From JADJYF01 sp965278995 (GTDB lineage Bacteria > Pseudomonadota > Gammaproteobacteria > Ga0077536): 64,000 nucleotides of DNA. The notes below the pieces were generated by a model that searched no databases, was not told where the DNA came from, and saw only the letters and a list, made by a program, of their open reading frames with translations. Made by a program: the position numbers and the translations under genes. How positions within the stretch are numbered: the first letter of the stretch is position 1; every line of letters begins with the position of its first letter. Shown here piece after piece: positions 45,769-55,038 of the stretch. Location of the stretch: positions 3,596,001 through 3,660,000 of the forward strand of contig OZ257136.1 of NCBI GenBank assembly GCA_965278995.1, in the 5' to 3' direction.

Positions 45769-46611
45769 ATGATCCGCGCACTCATGAAGCGGTCACCCCG
45801 GTCTGCGCGTTTCGACACACTGCGCCGTGTGCTGGTGCTGAGTGGCTTATTGTTTATCAGCACATCGGTGGCTGCCGGCAACACGTCAGATAAGCCGGTC
45901 GCCGAGAGTCCGATTGCGCGACTACTCGATGCACCCGACCGTTCGTCAGCCGATCTCGAACGCGATCTGACGAGCGCGCCCGCTGCCATCGTCGAATTTG
46001 CCGGCATCCTGCCCGGTATGCGGGTGCTCGATCTCTATTCAGGCGGCGGTTACTGGAGCGAACTGTTTGCCGAAGCGGTCGGTCCGCGCGGTCGCGTACT
46101 TGCGCATAGCAGCGCGGCTTATCGCGAGTTCACCGGCGACATGGCCGCCACACGTTTCGCCAATCATCGCATTCCACGCGTAACGACCCTGGAAAGCGAA
46201 GTCGACGATCTGAAGCTGGGACACGCACGTTTCGACGTTATCTTTGTCTCGCTCACGTATCACGATCTATATTATTACGCAGATGTTTCGCCCATCGTCG
46301 GGCGCGAGCGTTTTCTGCAACAGGTGCGCGACGCTTTGAAAGCGGACGGTACCGTAGTCGTTGTCGATCATGCCGCCGCCGCAGATCGCGGCCCACGCGA
46401 TGCTCAGACGCTGCATCGCATCGAAGAATCGTATCTACGCCATGATTTCGAGGCCAACGGCTTCACGTTCGACGCCGCCAGTGAGGTCCTGCGCAATCCG
46501 CGTGACCAGCACACGCTCGACGTGTTCGATCCGTCGATACGCGGGCGCACCGACAGATTCGTGCTCCGCTTCAAGCGAGCCCCGGATGGTGCGCCTGAAA
46601 CAGATGAATAA
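45769..46611 (+). CDS. Exported class I SAM methyltransferase-like protein
   Basis: 280 residues. A basic N-terminus and hydrophobic stretch (RRVLVLSGLLFISTSVAAG) form a signal peptide. The body has a Rossmann methyltransferase motif MRVLDLYSGGGYWSELFAEAVG, VIFVSLTYHDLYYY and a later VVVDHAAA. This matches the COG4798-type predicted methyltransferases that carry signal peptides. SAM is not thought to be available in the periplasm, so the real activity is unclear. It is 38 bp after the aminotransferase gene and 18 bp before the dimethylformamidase small subunit. Confidence 0.8.
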   Translation: MIRALMKRSPRSARFDTLRRVLVLSGLLFISTSVAAGNTSDKPVAESPIARLLDAPDRSSADLERDLTSAPAAIVEFAGILPGMRVLDLYSGGGYWSELFAEAVGPRGRVLAHSSAAYREFTGDMAATRFANHRIPRVTTLESEVDDLKLGHARFDVIFVSLTYHDLYYYADVSPIVGRERFLQQVRDALKADGTVVVVDHAAAADRGPRDAQTLHRIEESYLRHDFEANGFTFDAASEVLRNPRDQHTLDVFDPSIRGRTDRFVLRFKRAPDGAPETDE

Positions 46612-46629
46612 CGAGAGGAGCAGATAGCC

Positions 46630-46953
46630 ATGGCCGACAACCAGGCAGCCGCCGTGCACTACATTGCGTCAACCGATGATCGGCGTCTGATCGACGAATT
46701 CAAGCTCAATCCTATCGGACACCACAGCCCGGACCTTCAACGCCTGCTGACACGCCTGCGTGGTGCACCGATGCCAGGCAAATTTTGCCTCGTCGTGATC
46801 AAGGCGAATCGGGAATGGCAGCTTGCGAGAACTTCTGACATGCCCGGTAAACCGATCAAACTGCTCGACCAGCGCTTTACCAGCATGGCCGACGCCGAGT
46901 GGTACGTATTTCGTCAGCGCTGGAAAGCATTGACCGGGGAGACTATCAAATGA
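46630..46953 (+). CDS. N,N-dimethylformamidase small (alpha) subunit-like protein
   Basis: 107 residues with AGGAG upstream of ATG 46630. The size, the position directly before the large subunit and the overlapping ATGA junction match the two-subunit dimethylformamidase, whose small subunit is about 15 kDa. The sequence itself (NPIGHHSPDLQRLLTRLR, then KFCLVVIKANREW) shows no catalytic motif, as expected of a structural partner. It is somewhat shorter than the described small subunits. Identity rests mainly on gene order. Confidence 0.7.
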   Translation: MADNQAAAVHYIASTDDRRLIDEFKLNPIGHHSPDLQRLLTRLRGAPMPGKFCLVVIKANREWQLARTSDMPGKPIKLLDQRFTSMADAEWYVFRQRWKALTGETIK

Positions 46954-49214
46954 TGAAAATAACCGCCTACGCCGATCGCGTCAGTGTTGCGCCCGGTGAA
47001 ACCATCCACTTCATGGTCAACTGCGAGGCGGCCAAGTTCACAGCAGATATCGTCCAGCTGATCTGCGGCGATATGAATCCGGACGGCCCGGGCTATCAGG
47101 AGCGCGTCGTGCGTACGGCGGTGAGCGGCAGTTATCCCGGCCGACGCCAGGTCATCCACGCCGGTTCGTTTGTCGAAGTCGCCGGCGGCGGGCCATTGGC
47201 TCAGCTGGCGAGTTTTACCTTTCAAGCGTTCATCTGGCCGACAACGCCGGACAAAGGCCGTCAGGCGCTGATCAGTAACTGGTCGGAACGCGCGCAAAGC
47301 GGCGCCGTTCTCGCGCTGGCTGCGGATAACGGCGGACTGAGTCTGACGCTGGGCACCGGCAAGAACCGCGTCGTGACTGTGGCTACCGGCAAACCGCTGC
47401 TGGCGCACGAATGGTATTTCGTGGCCGGCACTTTTGATGCAGTCAGCAAGACCGTAACGCTCGTCCAACAGCCGCTGCATACCCATGTCGGCTGTGACGA
47501 TGCCGCTGTCAAAAAGCAGGTCCTTAAGACGACCCGCATTCCCGCTCACGACGACCCGTTGCTGATTGGTGCCCGCTATCTGCGACGCGATAAAGGGCGC
47601 ACGGTCGCGACCGATCATTACAACGGCAAGATCGATTCGCCGCGCATTGCTGCTCGCGCACTGACCCAGGCAGAAATGGAAATCCTGAAACATGCCCCGG
47701 CGCGCGGAGAACTCGCGCAAGCCGTCGTCGCTGCCTGGGATTTCGGCCTGGACATCCCCAGCCAGCAGGTTACCGACATATCGGCCAATCGACTGCACGG
47801 CCGCGTCGTCAACTTGCCAGCACGCGGCATGACCGGCTGGAACTGGAGCGGCGAAGAAATGAACTGGCGGCATGCGCCGGCGGAATACGGCGCAATACAC
47901 TTTCATGACGACGATATCTATGACGCCGGTTGGGAAGTCGACGTATCGCTGACTGTGCCGAAGCAGCTCAAGAGCGGCCTGTATGCGGCGCGTCTGCGTT
48001 GCGGCCCCGAACTCGAAGACGAGGATTACGTGCCGTTCGCCATCCTGCCGCCACGTGGTCAGGCGACAGCCAAAATCTGCTTTCTGCTGCCGACCGGCAG
48101 CTATATGGCCTATGCCAACGAACATCTCGGTTCCGATTCACCGGTTGCGCAACTGCTCGGCGGCCGCCTGGTCGAGCATGACCGACAGGACCTCTACCGC
48201 AACGTCCATCGCGAATACGGCGCAAGCTGCTACGACACGCATAGCGATCATTCGGGCGTGTGCTATTCCTCTCGTTTGCGCCCGATACTGAATATGCGCC
48301 CGAAATACCGCTCCTGGCTGGGCGGTACCGGCTCGACCTTGTGGCAGTTCAATGCCGACACACACATCATCAATTGGCTCGAGGCACTCGGTTATGACTA
48401 CGACGTCATCACCGATGAAGACCTGCACGAAGACGGTCTGGCCGCCATCGAGCAATACAAGGTCGTCATCTCCGGCACGCATCCGGAATATCACTCGAAG
48501 GAAATGTGGGACGCCATGCATGCCTATCAACAGCGTGGAGGGCGACTGATGTACCTCGGCGCCAACGGCTGGTACTGGCGTATCGCTTATCACCGCGAAG
48601 CGCCGGGCGTCATGGAAGTTCGCCGGGCGGAAGGCGGCATCCGGGCCTGGGAGGCCCGCACCGGCGAGTACTACCACTCGTTTACCGGCGAATATGGCGG
48701 CCTATGGCGTCGAAACGGACGACCGCCACAAACGATTGTCGGCACCGGCTTTACTGCGCAGGGCTTCGATATTTCTTCGTACTACGTGCGCAAGCCGGAT
48801 AGCTTCAAACACGAGATCCAATGGATCATGGCTGGCATCGGCAAGGACGAGCGCATCGGCGATTTCGGCCTCATTGGCGGCGGCGCTGCCGGTCTCGAAC
48901 TGGATCGGGCCGACCGCCTGCTCGGTACGCCGCCCGGCGCCTATCTGCTGGCCTCTTCCACCGACCACACCGACATCTATCTGGTCGTGTGCGAGGAGCT
49001 GCTCATCAACTATCCCGGCCTGGGTGGGCAGGAGAATGAGCTGGTCCGGGCCGATCTGGTGTTCTACCCGACCGCCAATGGCGGCGGCGTATTCGCCACG
49101 AGTTCAATCGCCTGGCCCGGTGCCTTGTCGCACAATGTCTACAAAAACAACGTGTCACGCCTGACGAAGAACGTGCTGGATCGTTTCTTGAGCGACAAGC
49201 CTCTGCTTGAATAG
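46950..49214 (+). CDS. N,N-dimethylformamidase large (beta) subunit
   Basis: 754 residues. Cleaves the formamide bond of N,N-dimethylformamide or a similar short amide to dimethylamine and formate. The N-terminal Ig-like piece (ITAYADRVSVAPGE), a LamG-like beta-sandwich (SFTFQAFIWPTTPDKGRQ to WYFVAGTFDAV) and the long catalytic half beginning near WEVDVSLTVPKQLKSGLYAARL match the heavy subunit. Conserved-looking Tyr-rich segments (GSYMAYANEH; YDVITDEDLH; GANGWYW) lie where the mononuclear iron site, built from Tyr and Glu in characterised enzymes, is expected. ATG 46950 has GGGGAG upstream. The native substrate may be an amide other than DMF. Confidence 0.85.
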   Translation: MMKITAYADRVSVAPGETIHFMVNCEAAKFTADIVQLICGDMNPDGPGYQERVVRTAVSGSYPGRRQVIHAGSFVEVAGGGPLAQLASFTFQAFIWPTTPDKGRQALISNWSERAQSGAVLALAADNGGLSLTLGTGKNRVVTVATGKPLLAHEWYFVAGTFDAVSKTVTLVQQPLHTHVGCDDAAVKKQVLKTTRIPAHDDPLLIGARYLRRDKGRTVATDHYNGKIDSPRIAARALTQAEMEILKHAPARGELAQAVVAAWDFGLDIPSQQVTDISANRLHGRVVNLPARGMTGWNWSGEEMNWRHAPAEYGAIHFHDDDIYDAGWEVDVSLTVPKQLKSGLYAARLRCGPELEDEDYVPFAILPPRGQATAKICFLLPTGSYMAYANEHLGSDSPVAQLLGGRLVEHDRQDLYRNVHREYGASCYDTHSDHSGVCYSSRLRPILNMRPKYRSWLGGTGSTLWQFNADTHIINWLEALGYDYDVITDEDLHEDGLAAIEQYKVVISGTHPEYHSKEMWDAMHAYQQRGGRLMYLGANGWYWRIAYHREAPGVMEVRRAEGGIRAWEARTGEYYHSFTGEYGGLWRRNGRPPQTIVGTGFTAQGFDISSYYVRKPDSFKHEIQWIMAGIGKDERIGDFGLIGGGAAGLELDRADRLLGTPPGAYLLASSTDHTDIYLVVCEELLINYPGLGGQENELVRADLVFYPTANGGGVFATSSIAWPGALSHNVYKNNVSRLTKNVLDRFLSDKPLLE

Positions 49215-49518
49215 CGCTGGGTAGGATGTGTGTGAAAGCGATGTGAATGAATGGAAATACTCTTATTCCAAAAAATTCGTTGCACCGCAACATAAACTCC
49301 GTATGATTGCTCCCACCAAGACAGACGTTCGACCTCCCCTCGATGCTGTTTTTGGGACCTCCCCTCGGCGGGCCGCAAGGCCCGCCACTTATTTCCGGGT
49401 TCCGAATTCGGCCAGACGACTCGTCCAGCGCCGGATACCGACCACCCTACGACACCCGCTCAGGCCTAGCCTGAGCGGGTGTCGGTACGCCCTTACCGCC
49501 CAGTTCGTCCGGCATCCG
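49215..49518. other. Convergent intergenic stretch with a perfect 16-bp stem
   Basis: About 300 bp between the dimethylformamidase (+) and yciB (-). It contains one perfect inverted repeat, 49450-49465 with 49469-49484 (arm CGACACCCGCTCAGGC, 3-nt loop). There is no T tract on either side. It may slow polymerase or stabilise the 3' end of one of the converging transcripts. No gene is seen. Confidence 0.6.
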
Positions 49519-50148
49519 CTATTCCGAGTGTTCCGGATCCTGCAGGTGACGCATCAGATAAAAGCCCTGCCCGACCAGGAACACCACCATGATCACGATA
49601 CCGCCAACGGTATTGAAATTGACCCAGGTATCTTCGGAATAGTTGAACGCGACATAGAGATTGAGTGCTCCGGAACAGAGAAAAAAGACGACCCAGCTCA
49701 GGTTGAGTCGTGACCAGATGACATCCGGCAGTTCAATCTGACCCTGGAGCATGGCGCGGATGAGATTGCGACCAAGGGCAAACTCCGAAATCAGCAGGGT
49801 CAGGCCGAAAATCCAGTCAATGATGGTCGAACGCCATTTAATTATCTCTGGATCATGGAACACCAGCGTCGCGATACCCATCAGCACAATAATGACCAGG
49901 CTCACCCATAGAATTTTGTCTACCTTGTGGCGCAGTAACAGCAGCAACAGAACCTGAACAATCGTCGCCACCATGGCAAGCAGCGTGGCAAATAACAGCG
50001 GGATCTGTTTTTCAGGCAGCGGGTCCGTGAGATGCAGGTAACCGAGCAGTGTGCCAAGCAGACCGCCAACCATTTCGGCTTCTGCTTTAGCTCCGTAGTA
50101 GCCGGCGAAAAAGACCATCAGCGGGAGCAGGTCAAGCAGCGATTTCAT
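49519..50148 (-). CDS. yciB: Inner-membrane septation protein A (YciB/IspZ family)
   Basis: 209 residues with about five or six hydrophobic segments beginning LLDLLPLMVFFAGYYG, the family's opening signature. The motif KWRSTIIDWIFGLTLL and LNLSWVVFFLCSGALNLYVAF also match. YciB is an inner-membrane protein linked to cell-envelope and septum integrity; its biochemical role is unknown. ATG 50148 has no strong ribosome-binding site. It is transcribed alone, convergent with the dimethylformamidase genes. Confidence 0.93.
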   Translation of the reverse strand: MKSLLDLLPLMVFFAGYYGAKAEAEMVGGLLGTLLGYLHLTDPLPEKQIPLLFATLLAMVATIVQVLLLLLLRHKVDKILWVSLVIIVLMGIATLVFHDPEIIKWRSTIIDWIFGLTLLISEFALGRNLIRAMLQGQIELPDVIWSRLNLSWVVFFLCSGALNLYVAFNYSEDTWVNFNTVGGIVIMVVFLVGQGFYLMRHLQDPEHSE

Positions 50149-50434
50149 GCGTAACAGGCGCTTTGAGTCAGAGGCCGGCGACAGCCATCAGGGCAGTCGC
50201 GGCCAGTTGGTTGGGTGGTTGATTAGGTGCCGGCCGGAGCGACCCGCGCCCGCACCGGCCGATGACCATAATTGAGCGCTGGCTGGTCCGCAAGTAATCG
50301 TGGCCGTTCACGCGGCCCGGGTGGCCGGATTTCGGGCACATAATGCGCTACCGACCGGCGGCCCGGTCTGCAGCGAGGCGCGGCGCACAAGCTTGCCGGG
50401 AAAATGCCAAAGAGAACATGAGATAATCCCGACC

Positions 50435-50779
50435 GTGAAAAGCGTCGTCATCTCCATTGCGCTGCTGATCTGCAGCAACGTGTTCATGACTTTCGCATGG
50501 TATGCGCATCTGAAGGCTCTCAACCATCGGCCGTGGGTCGTAGCCGCCCTCGTCAGCTGGGGTATTGCCCTGTTTGAATACCTGCTTCAGGTCCCGGCCA
50601 ACCGTATCGGCTATACCGTCTTGACCGTCGGTCAGCTCAAAATCATGCAGGAGGCCATCACGCTCACCGTGTTCGTCCCGTTCGCGGTGCTCTATCTCAA
50701 GGAGCCGCTCAAACTCGATTACTTGTGGGCGGGGCTGTGCCTGCTTGGCGCGGTATTTTTCATGTTCCGGGTACGTTAA
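50435..50779 (+). CDS. DUF486 family small membrane protein (DMT-like)
   Basis: 114 residues from GTG 50435; this start gives the family's usual length and begins at the first membrane helix (VVISIALLICSNVFMTFAWY). Four hydrophobic segments are visible, with FEYLLQVPANRIGY and KIMQEAITLTVFVPFAV typical of DUF486. A small inner-membrane protein distantly like drug/metabolite transporters; function unknown. It precedes surE by 70 bp on the same strand. Confidence 0.85.
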   Translation: MKSVVISIALLICSNVFMTFAWYAHLKALNHRPWVVAALVSWGIALFEYLLQVPANRIGYTVLTVGQLKIMQEAITLTVFVPFAVLYLKEPLKLDYLWAGLCLLGAVFFMFRVR

Positions 50780-50849
50780 AACCTGGATCAGTGCCACTAT
50801 TTTGACCTGCGCAGTATAAGCCGCGCACCAACACCAGTAGATATCTATC

Positions 50850-51641
50850 ATGACCACCGCCAAGCACCGCATTCTGATCACCAACGACGACGGTATCCAC
50901 GCACCCGGCATCGCCGTGCTCGAAACGATTGCGCGCACGTTCACCGACGACGTCTGGGTCGTCGCACCGGATCAGGAAAAGAGCGGCGCAGGTCATTCGA
51001 TTTCGATCACGCATCCGATACGCATGCGTCAGCTCGACGACAAGCGCTATCAGATTACGGGGACACCGACAGACTGTGTCCTGATGGCGGTCTCGCAGTT
51101 CATGACCGATGGCCCACCGACCGTGCTGTTGTCGGGTATCAATTCCGGAGCGAATCTCGCCGAAGACGTCACTTACTCCGGCACCATCGCAGCGGCGATG
51201 GAAGGAACATTGCTCGGCATCCGCTCGATAGCCCTGAGTCAGATCCGTGCACTCGACGGTGTCGCGGATTTTGCACCAGCCGTCAGTCACGCGCCGGCGC
51301 TGCTGGCCAGGCTCCTGGCAGTCCCGAGCTGGCCAAAAGCTTCCTTCGTCAACATTAATTTTCCGAATTGCGCGCCTGGCGCTGTCCGCGGGATTCGCGT
51401 GACTACGCAAGGCCAGCGCCCCCCCGGCGCATTCAGCATCGACGCCCGTACTGATGCGCGCAATCAACCGTACTTCTGGGTCAAGCTCAGCTACCCACCG
51501 GGCAACGAACATCCCCAAACCGATCTCGAAGCAGTAGCCGGCAACCTCATTGCCGTCACGCCGATCAAGATGGACTTCACTGATCTCGCCTGGCGCCAGC
51601 AACTTACCGTCGCTCTGTTGTCCGTGGAGATCACGCCGTGA
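50850..51641 (+). CDS. surE: 5'/3'-nucleotidase SurE
   Basis: 263 residues. ILITNDDGIHAPG carries the metal-binding D13-D14, SGAGHS follows, and VLLSGINSGANLAEDVTYSGTIAAAMEG is the family core with the metal-binding Asn. It removes phosphate from nucleoside monophosphates in the cytoplasm, in the stress and stationary-phase pathway. The stop overlaps the next gene's GTG as GTGA. It is not accompanied by pcm or nlpD, which often neighbour surE in gammaproteobacteria. Confidence 0.95.
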   Translation: MTTAKHRILITNDDGIHAPGIAVLETIARTFTDDVWVVAPDQEKSGAGHSISITHPIRMRQLDDKRYQITGTPTDCVLMAVSQFMTDGPPTVLLSGINSGANLAEDVTYSGTIAAAMEGTLLGIRSIALSQIRALDGVADFAPAVSHAPALLARLLAVPSWPKASFVNINFPNCAPGAVRGIRVTTQGQRPPGAFSIDARTDARNQPYFWVKLSYPPGNEHPQTDLEAVAGNLIAVTPIKMDFTDLAWRQQLTVALLSVEITP

Positions 51642-52351
51642 AAGGTATTTTCTTCGACCTCGGCGGCACCTTGTTCAGTTACCGGAACGTCGCTCGCGCG
51701 ACCATTCCGCTGCTGCTGGAAGCGTGCCGCAAACTTGGGGTCGTCGCAGACTCGACGCTCATCAAGGAGGCCTATGCCGAGGCTACCCGCGAAGTAACGT
51801 TGACCTATGCCGGCAAATCCTATTATCTGCATCGCGATTTCTTTCAGGACAGTTTCACGCGTTTCGCGAACCGGCTTGGTACGCCGGCTGACGAACACGT
51901 ACAGGCCTGGTATCTGGAAGCGCATCGCCTGGCGATGATCGACTGTCTGGTATTAAAGGACGATTGCCTGCCAACACTGGCAACACTGCAGGAACGCGGT
52001 CTGTATCTCTCGGTTGTCTCCAATATCGATGACGACATGCTCGCACCGCTGGTTCGGCGCGAAGGTCTCGACCGCTATCTGTCGCACTGGACGAGTTCCG
52101 AAGCCGCGCAATCGTGCAAACCGGATCGACGATTTTTCGACTTGGCGCTCGAGCTCTCGGGACTCGAACCCAGCACCGTGCTCTTCGTTGGTGACTCGCC
52201 GGAACACGACGTCATTGGTGCGCATGCCGCCGGCATGCGCACCGCATTGATTGTCGATGGAGGATTGCCGCCACCGTTACAGACCGGGCGCACGACCGTT
52301 CAGGCCGATCACACCATCCATGCCTTGAACGAGCTACCAGCTATCGTCTGA
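51638..52351 (+). CDS. HAD-superfamily hydrolase
   Basis: 237 residues. Motif I is F-F-D7-L-G-G-T-L with Gly where many members have a second Asp; motif II is VVSNIDDD; motif III Lys is in CKPDRRFF; motif IV is FVGDSPEHDVIGAHAAGM. A helical cap lies between. It is most likely a small-molecule phosphatase or, given the Gly in motif I, a phosphonatase- or dehalogenase-like enzyme. It is translationally coupled to surE (GTGA), suggesting a shared nucleotide-metabolism role. Confidence 0.88.
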   Translation: MKGIFFDLGGTLFSYRNVARATIPLLLEACRKLGVVADSTLIKEAYAEATREVTLTYAGKSYYLHRDFFQDSFTRFANRLGTPADEHVQAWYLEAHRLAMIDCLVLKDDCLPTLATLQERGLYLSVVSNIDDDMLAPLVRREGLDRYLSHWTSSEAAQSCKPDRRFFDLALELSGLEPSTVLFVGDSPEHDVIGAHAAGMRTALIVDGGLPPPLQTGRTTVQADHTIHALNELPAIV

Positions 52352-52452
52352 TATCCGCCATGTTCTACTATGCGAGCAGCGGGGGCGCACTTTGGCGGGG
52401 GACCGGCGCGTCTTCATTGAGCATCTAAACCACAACCGTTGGAGACTGCTAC

Positions 52453-52845
52453 ATGGCGACGAAGAGTGACATTGGCGCTGACATCAAGGCAGCGAATGCG
52501 ACATTGGGCAAACTGTTCGCAAGCGGCGACGCCGCCGCGGTAACCGCCTGCTACACGAAAACTGCCGTGCTGATGCCGACCGGCATGAAACCGCAGAAAG
52601 GCCACAAAGCCATCAAGGCGTTCTGGGCTGGCGCGATGGGTATGGGCGTGAAGAAAGTCGCTCTGCGCACGGTCTCAGTCGAGGCCCATGGCACTACCGC
52701 GGTCGAATACGGCGCCTACACGCTGAAGGGCGACAAAGGGGTTGTTCTCGATGTCGGGAAATATGTCGTTGTGTGGAAGAAGGAAGGCAGGTCCTGGAAA
52801 CTGCATCTGGATATCTTCAACACGAACAACGCACCTGCCGCCTGA
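52453..52845 (+). CDS. SnoaL-like / DUF4440 (NTF2-fold) protein
   Basis: 130 residues; TTGGAG lies 7-8 nt before ATG 52453. The NTF2-like cone is recognisable: IKAANATLGKLFASGDAAAVTACYTKTAVLMPTG, then AIKAFWAGAMGMGVKK and WKLHLDIFNTN at the end. Such proteins bind or isomerise small hydrophobic molecules; no catalytic role can be assigned. Cytoplasmic. It is 71 bp before the PQQ dehydrogenase. Confidence 0.8.
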   Translation: MATKSDIGADIKAANATLGKLFASGDAAAVTACYTKTAVLMPTGMKPQKGHKAIKAFWAGAMGMGVKKVALRTVSVEAHGTTAVEYGAYTLKGDKGVVLDVGKYVVVWKKEGRSWKLHLDIFNTNNAPAA

Positions 52846-52916
52846 GCGTCAGTCACGCGTATCAGGCTGGCGGTCGACCAGGCACCGCCAGCCTTTTCCT
52901 CCGGGGGGAGAACATC

Positions 52917-55010
52917 ATGAGAACTATTCGCGCGCTGACCCTCATGTCAGCGATCGTGTTCGCCAATGGCGCGAGCGCCGGCCTTACGGTCGACGACACT
53001 GCACTGGCTGACGAGCAGGATGGCAGCAACTGGCTCGCTTACGGCCGCACCTACAGCGAGCAGCGGTTCAGCCCGCTCACCGAGATCAACGCCGACTCGG
53101 TCAAACGGCTTGGTCTGGCCTGGTATCTCGACCTGCCGCATGACCGCTCACTCGTTGGCACGCCGCTCGTCGTCAACGGCATCATGTATTTCGTCGGCAG
53201 CTACAACGTGACGTATGCCGTCGAAGCGGCCACCGGGCGTCTGGTGTGGAGCTATGACCCCAAGGTCATCGAGCAATCGGGCGAGCGGCTGCGCGTCATG
53301 TGGGATTCCAGTCGCGGGCTCGCCTTCTGGAACGGCAAAGTTTACGTCGCCACCATCGATGGTCGACTGATAGCGCTCGACGCCAATACTGGCAATGAAG
53401 TGTGGAATGTCATGACGGTCGACCCGCGCAAGGCGCTGTTCATCACCGGGGCACCGAAAGTATTCAAAGGCAAGGTCATCATTGGCAACGGCGGCACCGA
53501 ATGGGGCCCGGCACGCGGTTATGCCACGGCTTACGACGCCGAGACTGGCGAACAGGTCTGGCGTTTCTGGGCTGTGCCCGGCAACCCGGCCGATGGCTTC
53601 GAGAACAAGGCCATGGAGATGGCCGCCAAGACCTGGAACGGCGAGTGGTGGAAGTACGGCGGTGGCGGCACGATCTGGAATGGCATCACTTACGATCCGG
53701 AATTCAACACGGTCTATCTCGGCACTGGCAATGGTTCGCCCTGGAACCAGAAAATCCGCAGCCCAGGCGGCGGCGACAATCTGTTCCTGTGCTCGATCGT
53801 CGCAGTCGATGCCGACACCGGCGAATACAAATGGCACTACCAGACAACCCCCGGTGAATCCTGGGACTACAACTCGAACATGGACATCGTGCTCGCCGAC
53901 ATCAAGTATGGCGGACAAAAAGTCAAAGCCATCCTGCACGCACCGAAAAACGGCTTTTTCTATGTCTTGAACCGCGCCAACGGCGAGTTGCTGTCAGCCG
54001 AAAAATTCGGCCGAGTCGACTGGGCCACGCACGTCGATCTGAAATCGGGCCGCCCGATAGAGCGCCCCGGCGCGCGCTACGAAGATGGCGAGGAAGTGGT
54101 CTGGCCGAGCGCCATCGGCGTGCATAGCTGGCACGCGATGTCTTACAGTCCTGATACCGGCCTGGCTTATATTCCCTCGGTTGAAGTGCCGGGATTCTTT
54201 ACTGACAAAAAAATCAAACCAACGGAGTGGAAATCGCCCACTTTCGGCTTTGATCCCGGCATCGACACGCTGCGCGACGACGCACCGGCGAATGCCGGCA
54301 CTGGCGCGTTGCGGGCCTGGGACCCCATCAAGCAGAAACTGGCGTGGGAAGTCAAACTGCCAGGTGTGTGGAATCCCGGCACCCTCGCGACGCACGGCAA
54401 TCTGGTTTTTCAAGGCCGTGCCGACGGCAAGTTCCTGGCCTATCAGGCCACCGACGGTAAAGTGCTGTGGACAGCCGATCTCGGCTCGGGGATCTCAGCG
54501 CCGCCGATCACCTTTGCCCTGGATGGTCATCAATACGTTTCTATTCTGATGGGTTGGGGCGGTACCGGGGCGTCGATGCTCGGTTCGATTGCGGCCCAGC
54601 ACGGCTGGGCCTACAAAGCACAGACCCGCCGCCTCTACACCTTCATGCTCGACGGTAAAACACCGATGCCGGCCTCTAACCCGCCGGTCATTCCGAAACC
54701 CATCGCGGCGCCGGATTTCAAGGTAGACGAGACGCTCGCTGAAGAGGGCAGCTGGCTTTACAAGGAATCGTGCTCAATGTGTCACGGCGGCGGTGCGGTA
54801 TCGGGTGGCTACGCGCCGGATTTGCGCGCTTCACCGATAATACTCAGCGAAGATGCGTTCGTCGGCGTCGTGCGTAAGGGCGCCAAGCGAACTAACGGCA
54901 TGCCCGACTTTGCCAATTTGAACGACCATCAGCTCGCATCCTTGCGCCATTTCATCCGCCGACAGGCTGCTGTGCCGCAAATTCTGGATGCGTCCGCACC
55001 GCAACCCTGA
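52917..55010 (+). CDS. PQQ-dependent quinohaemoprotein alcohol dehydrogenase
   Basis: 697 residues; GGGGGGAG precedes ATG 52917 and a signal peptide ends at ASA-GLTV. An eight-bladed propeller binds PQQ (repeats such as GRLIALDANTGNEVW, GTGNGSPWN) and the C-terminus carries a haem-c site C619-x-x-C-H. The catalytic Asp is D317 in ESWDYN. The vicinal disulphide Cys pair normally preceding D-x-x-x-R-G is replaced by V127-M128. The residue two after the catalytic Asp is Asn, not the Asp of lanthanide enzymes. Periplasmic oxidation of an alcohol with electrons passed to cytochrome c is expected. Confidence 0.9.
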   Translation: MRTIRALTLMSAIVFANGASAGLTVDDTALADEQDGSNWLAYGRTYSEQRFSPLTEINADSVKRLGLAWYLDLPHDRSLVGTPLVVNGIMYFVGSYNVTYAVEAATGRLVWSYDPKVIEQSGERLRVMWDSSRGLAFWNGKVYVATIDGRLIALDANTGNEVWNVMTVDPRKALFITGAPKVFKGKVIIGNGGTEWGPARGYATAYDAETGEQVWRFWAVPGNPADGFENKAMEMAAKTWNGEWWKYGGGGTIWNGITYDPEFNTVYLGTGNGSPWNQKIRSPGGGDNLFLCSIVAVDADTGEYKWHYQTTPGESWDYNSNMDIVLADIKYGGQKVKAILHAPKNGFFYVLNRANGELLSAEKFGRVDWATHVDLKSGRPIERPGARYEDGEEVVWPSAIGVHSWHAMSYSPDTGLAYIPSVEVPGFFTDKKIKPTEWKSPTFGFDPGIDTLRDDAPANAGTGALRAWDPIKQKLAWEVKLPGVWNPGTLATHGNLVFQGRADGKFLAYQATDGKVLWTADLGSGISAPPITFALDGHQYVSILMGWGGTGASMLGSIAAQHGWAYKAQTRRLYTFMLDGKTPMPASNPPVIPKPIAAPDFKVDETLAEEGSWLYKESCSMCHGGGAVSGGYAPDLRASPIILSEDAFVGVVRKGAKRTNGMPDFANLNDHQLASLRHFIRRQAAVPQILDASAPQP

Positions 55011-55038
55011 CGCTTTTCGACCCGGAGTGACTTTCGCC

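Noticed and set aside
49450..49484. The perfect stem as an intrinsic terminator
   Set aside because: There is no run of T after either arm, so it does not meet the usual pattern.
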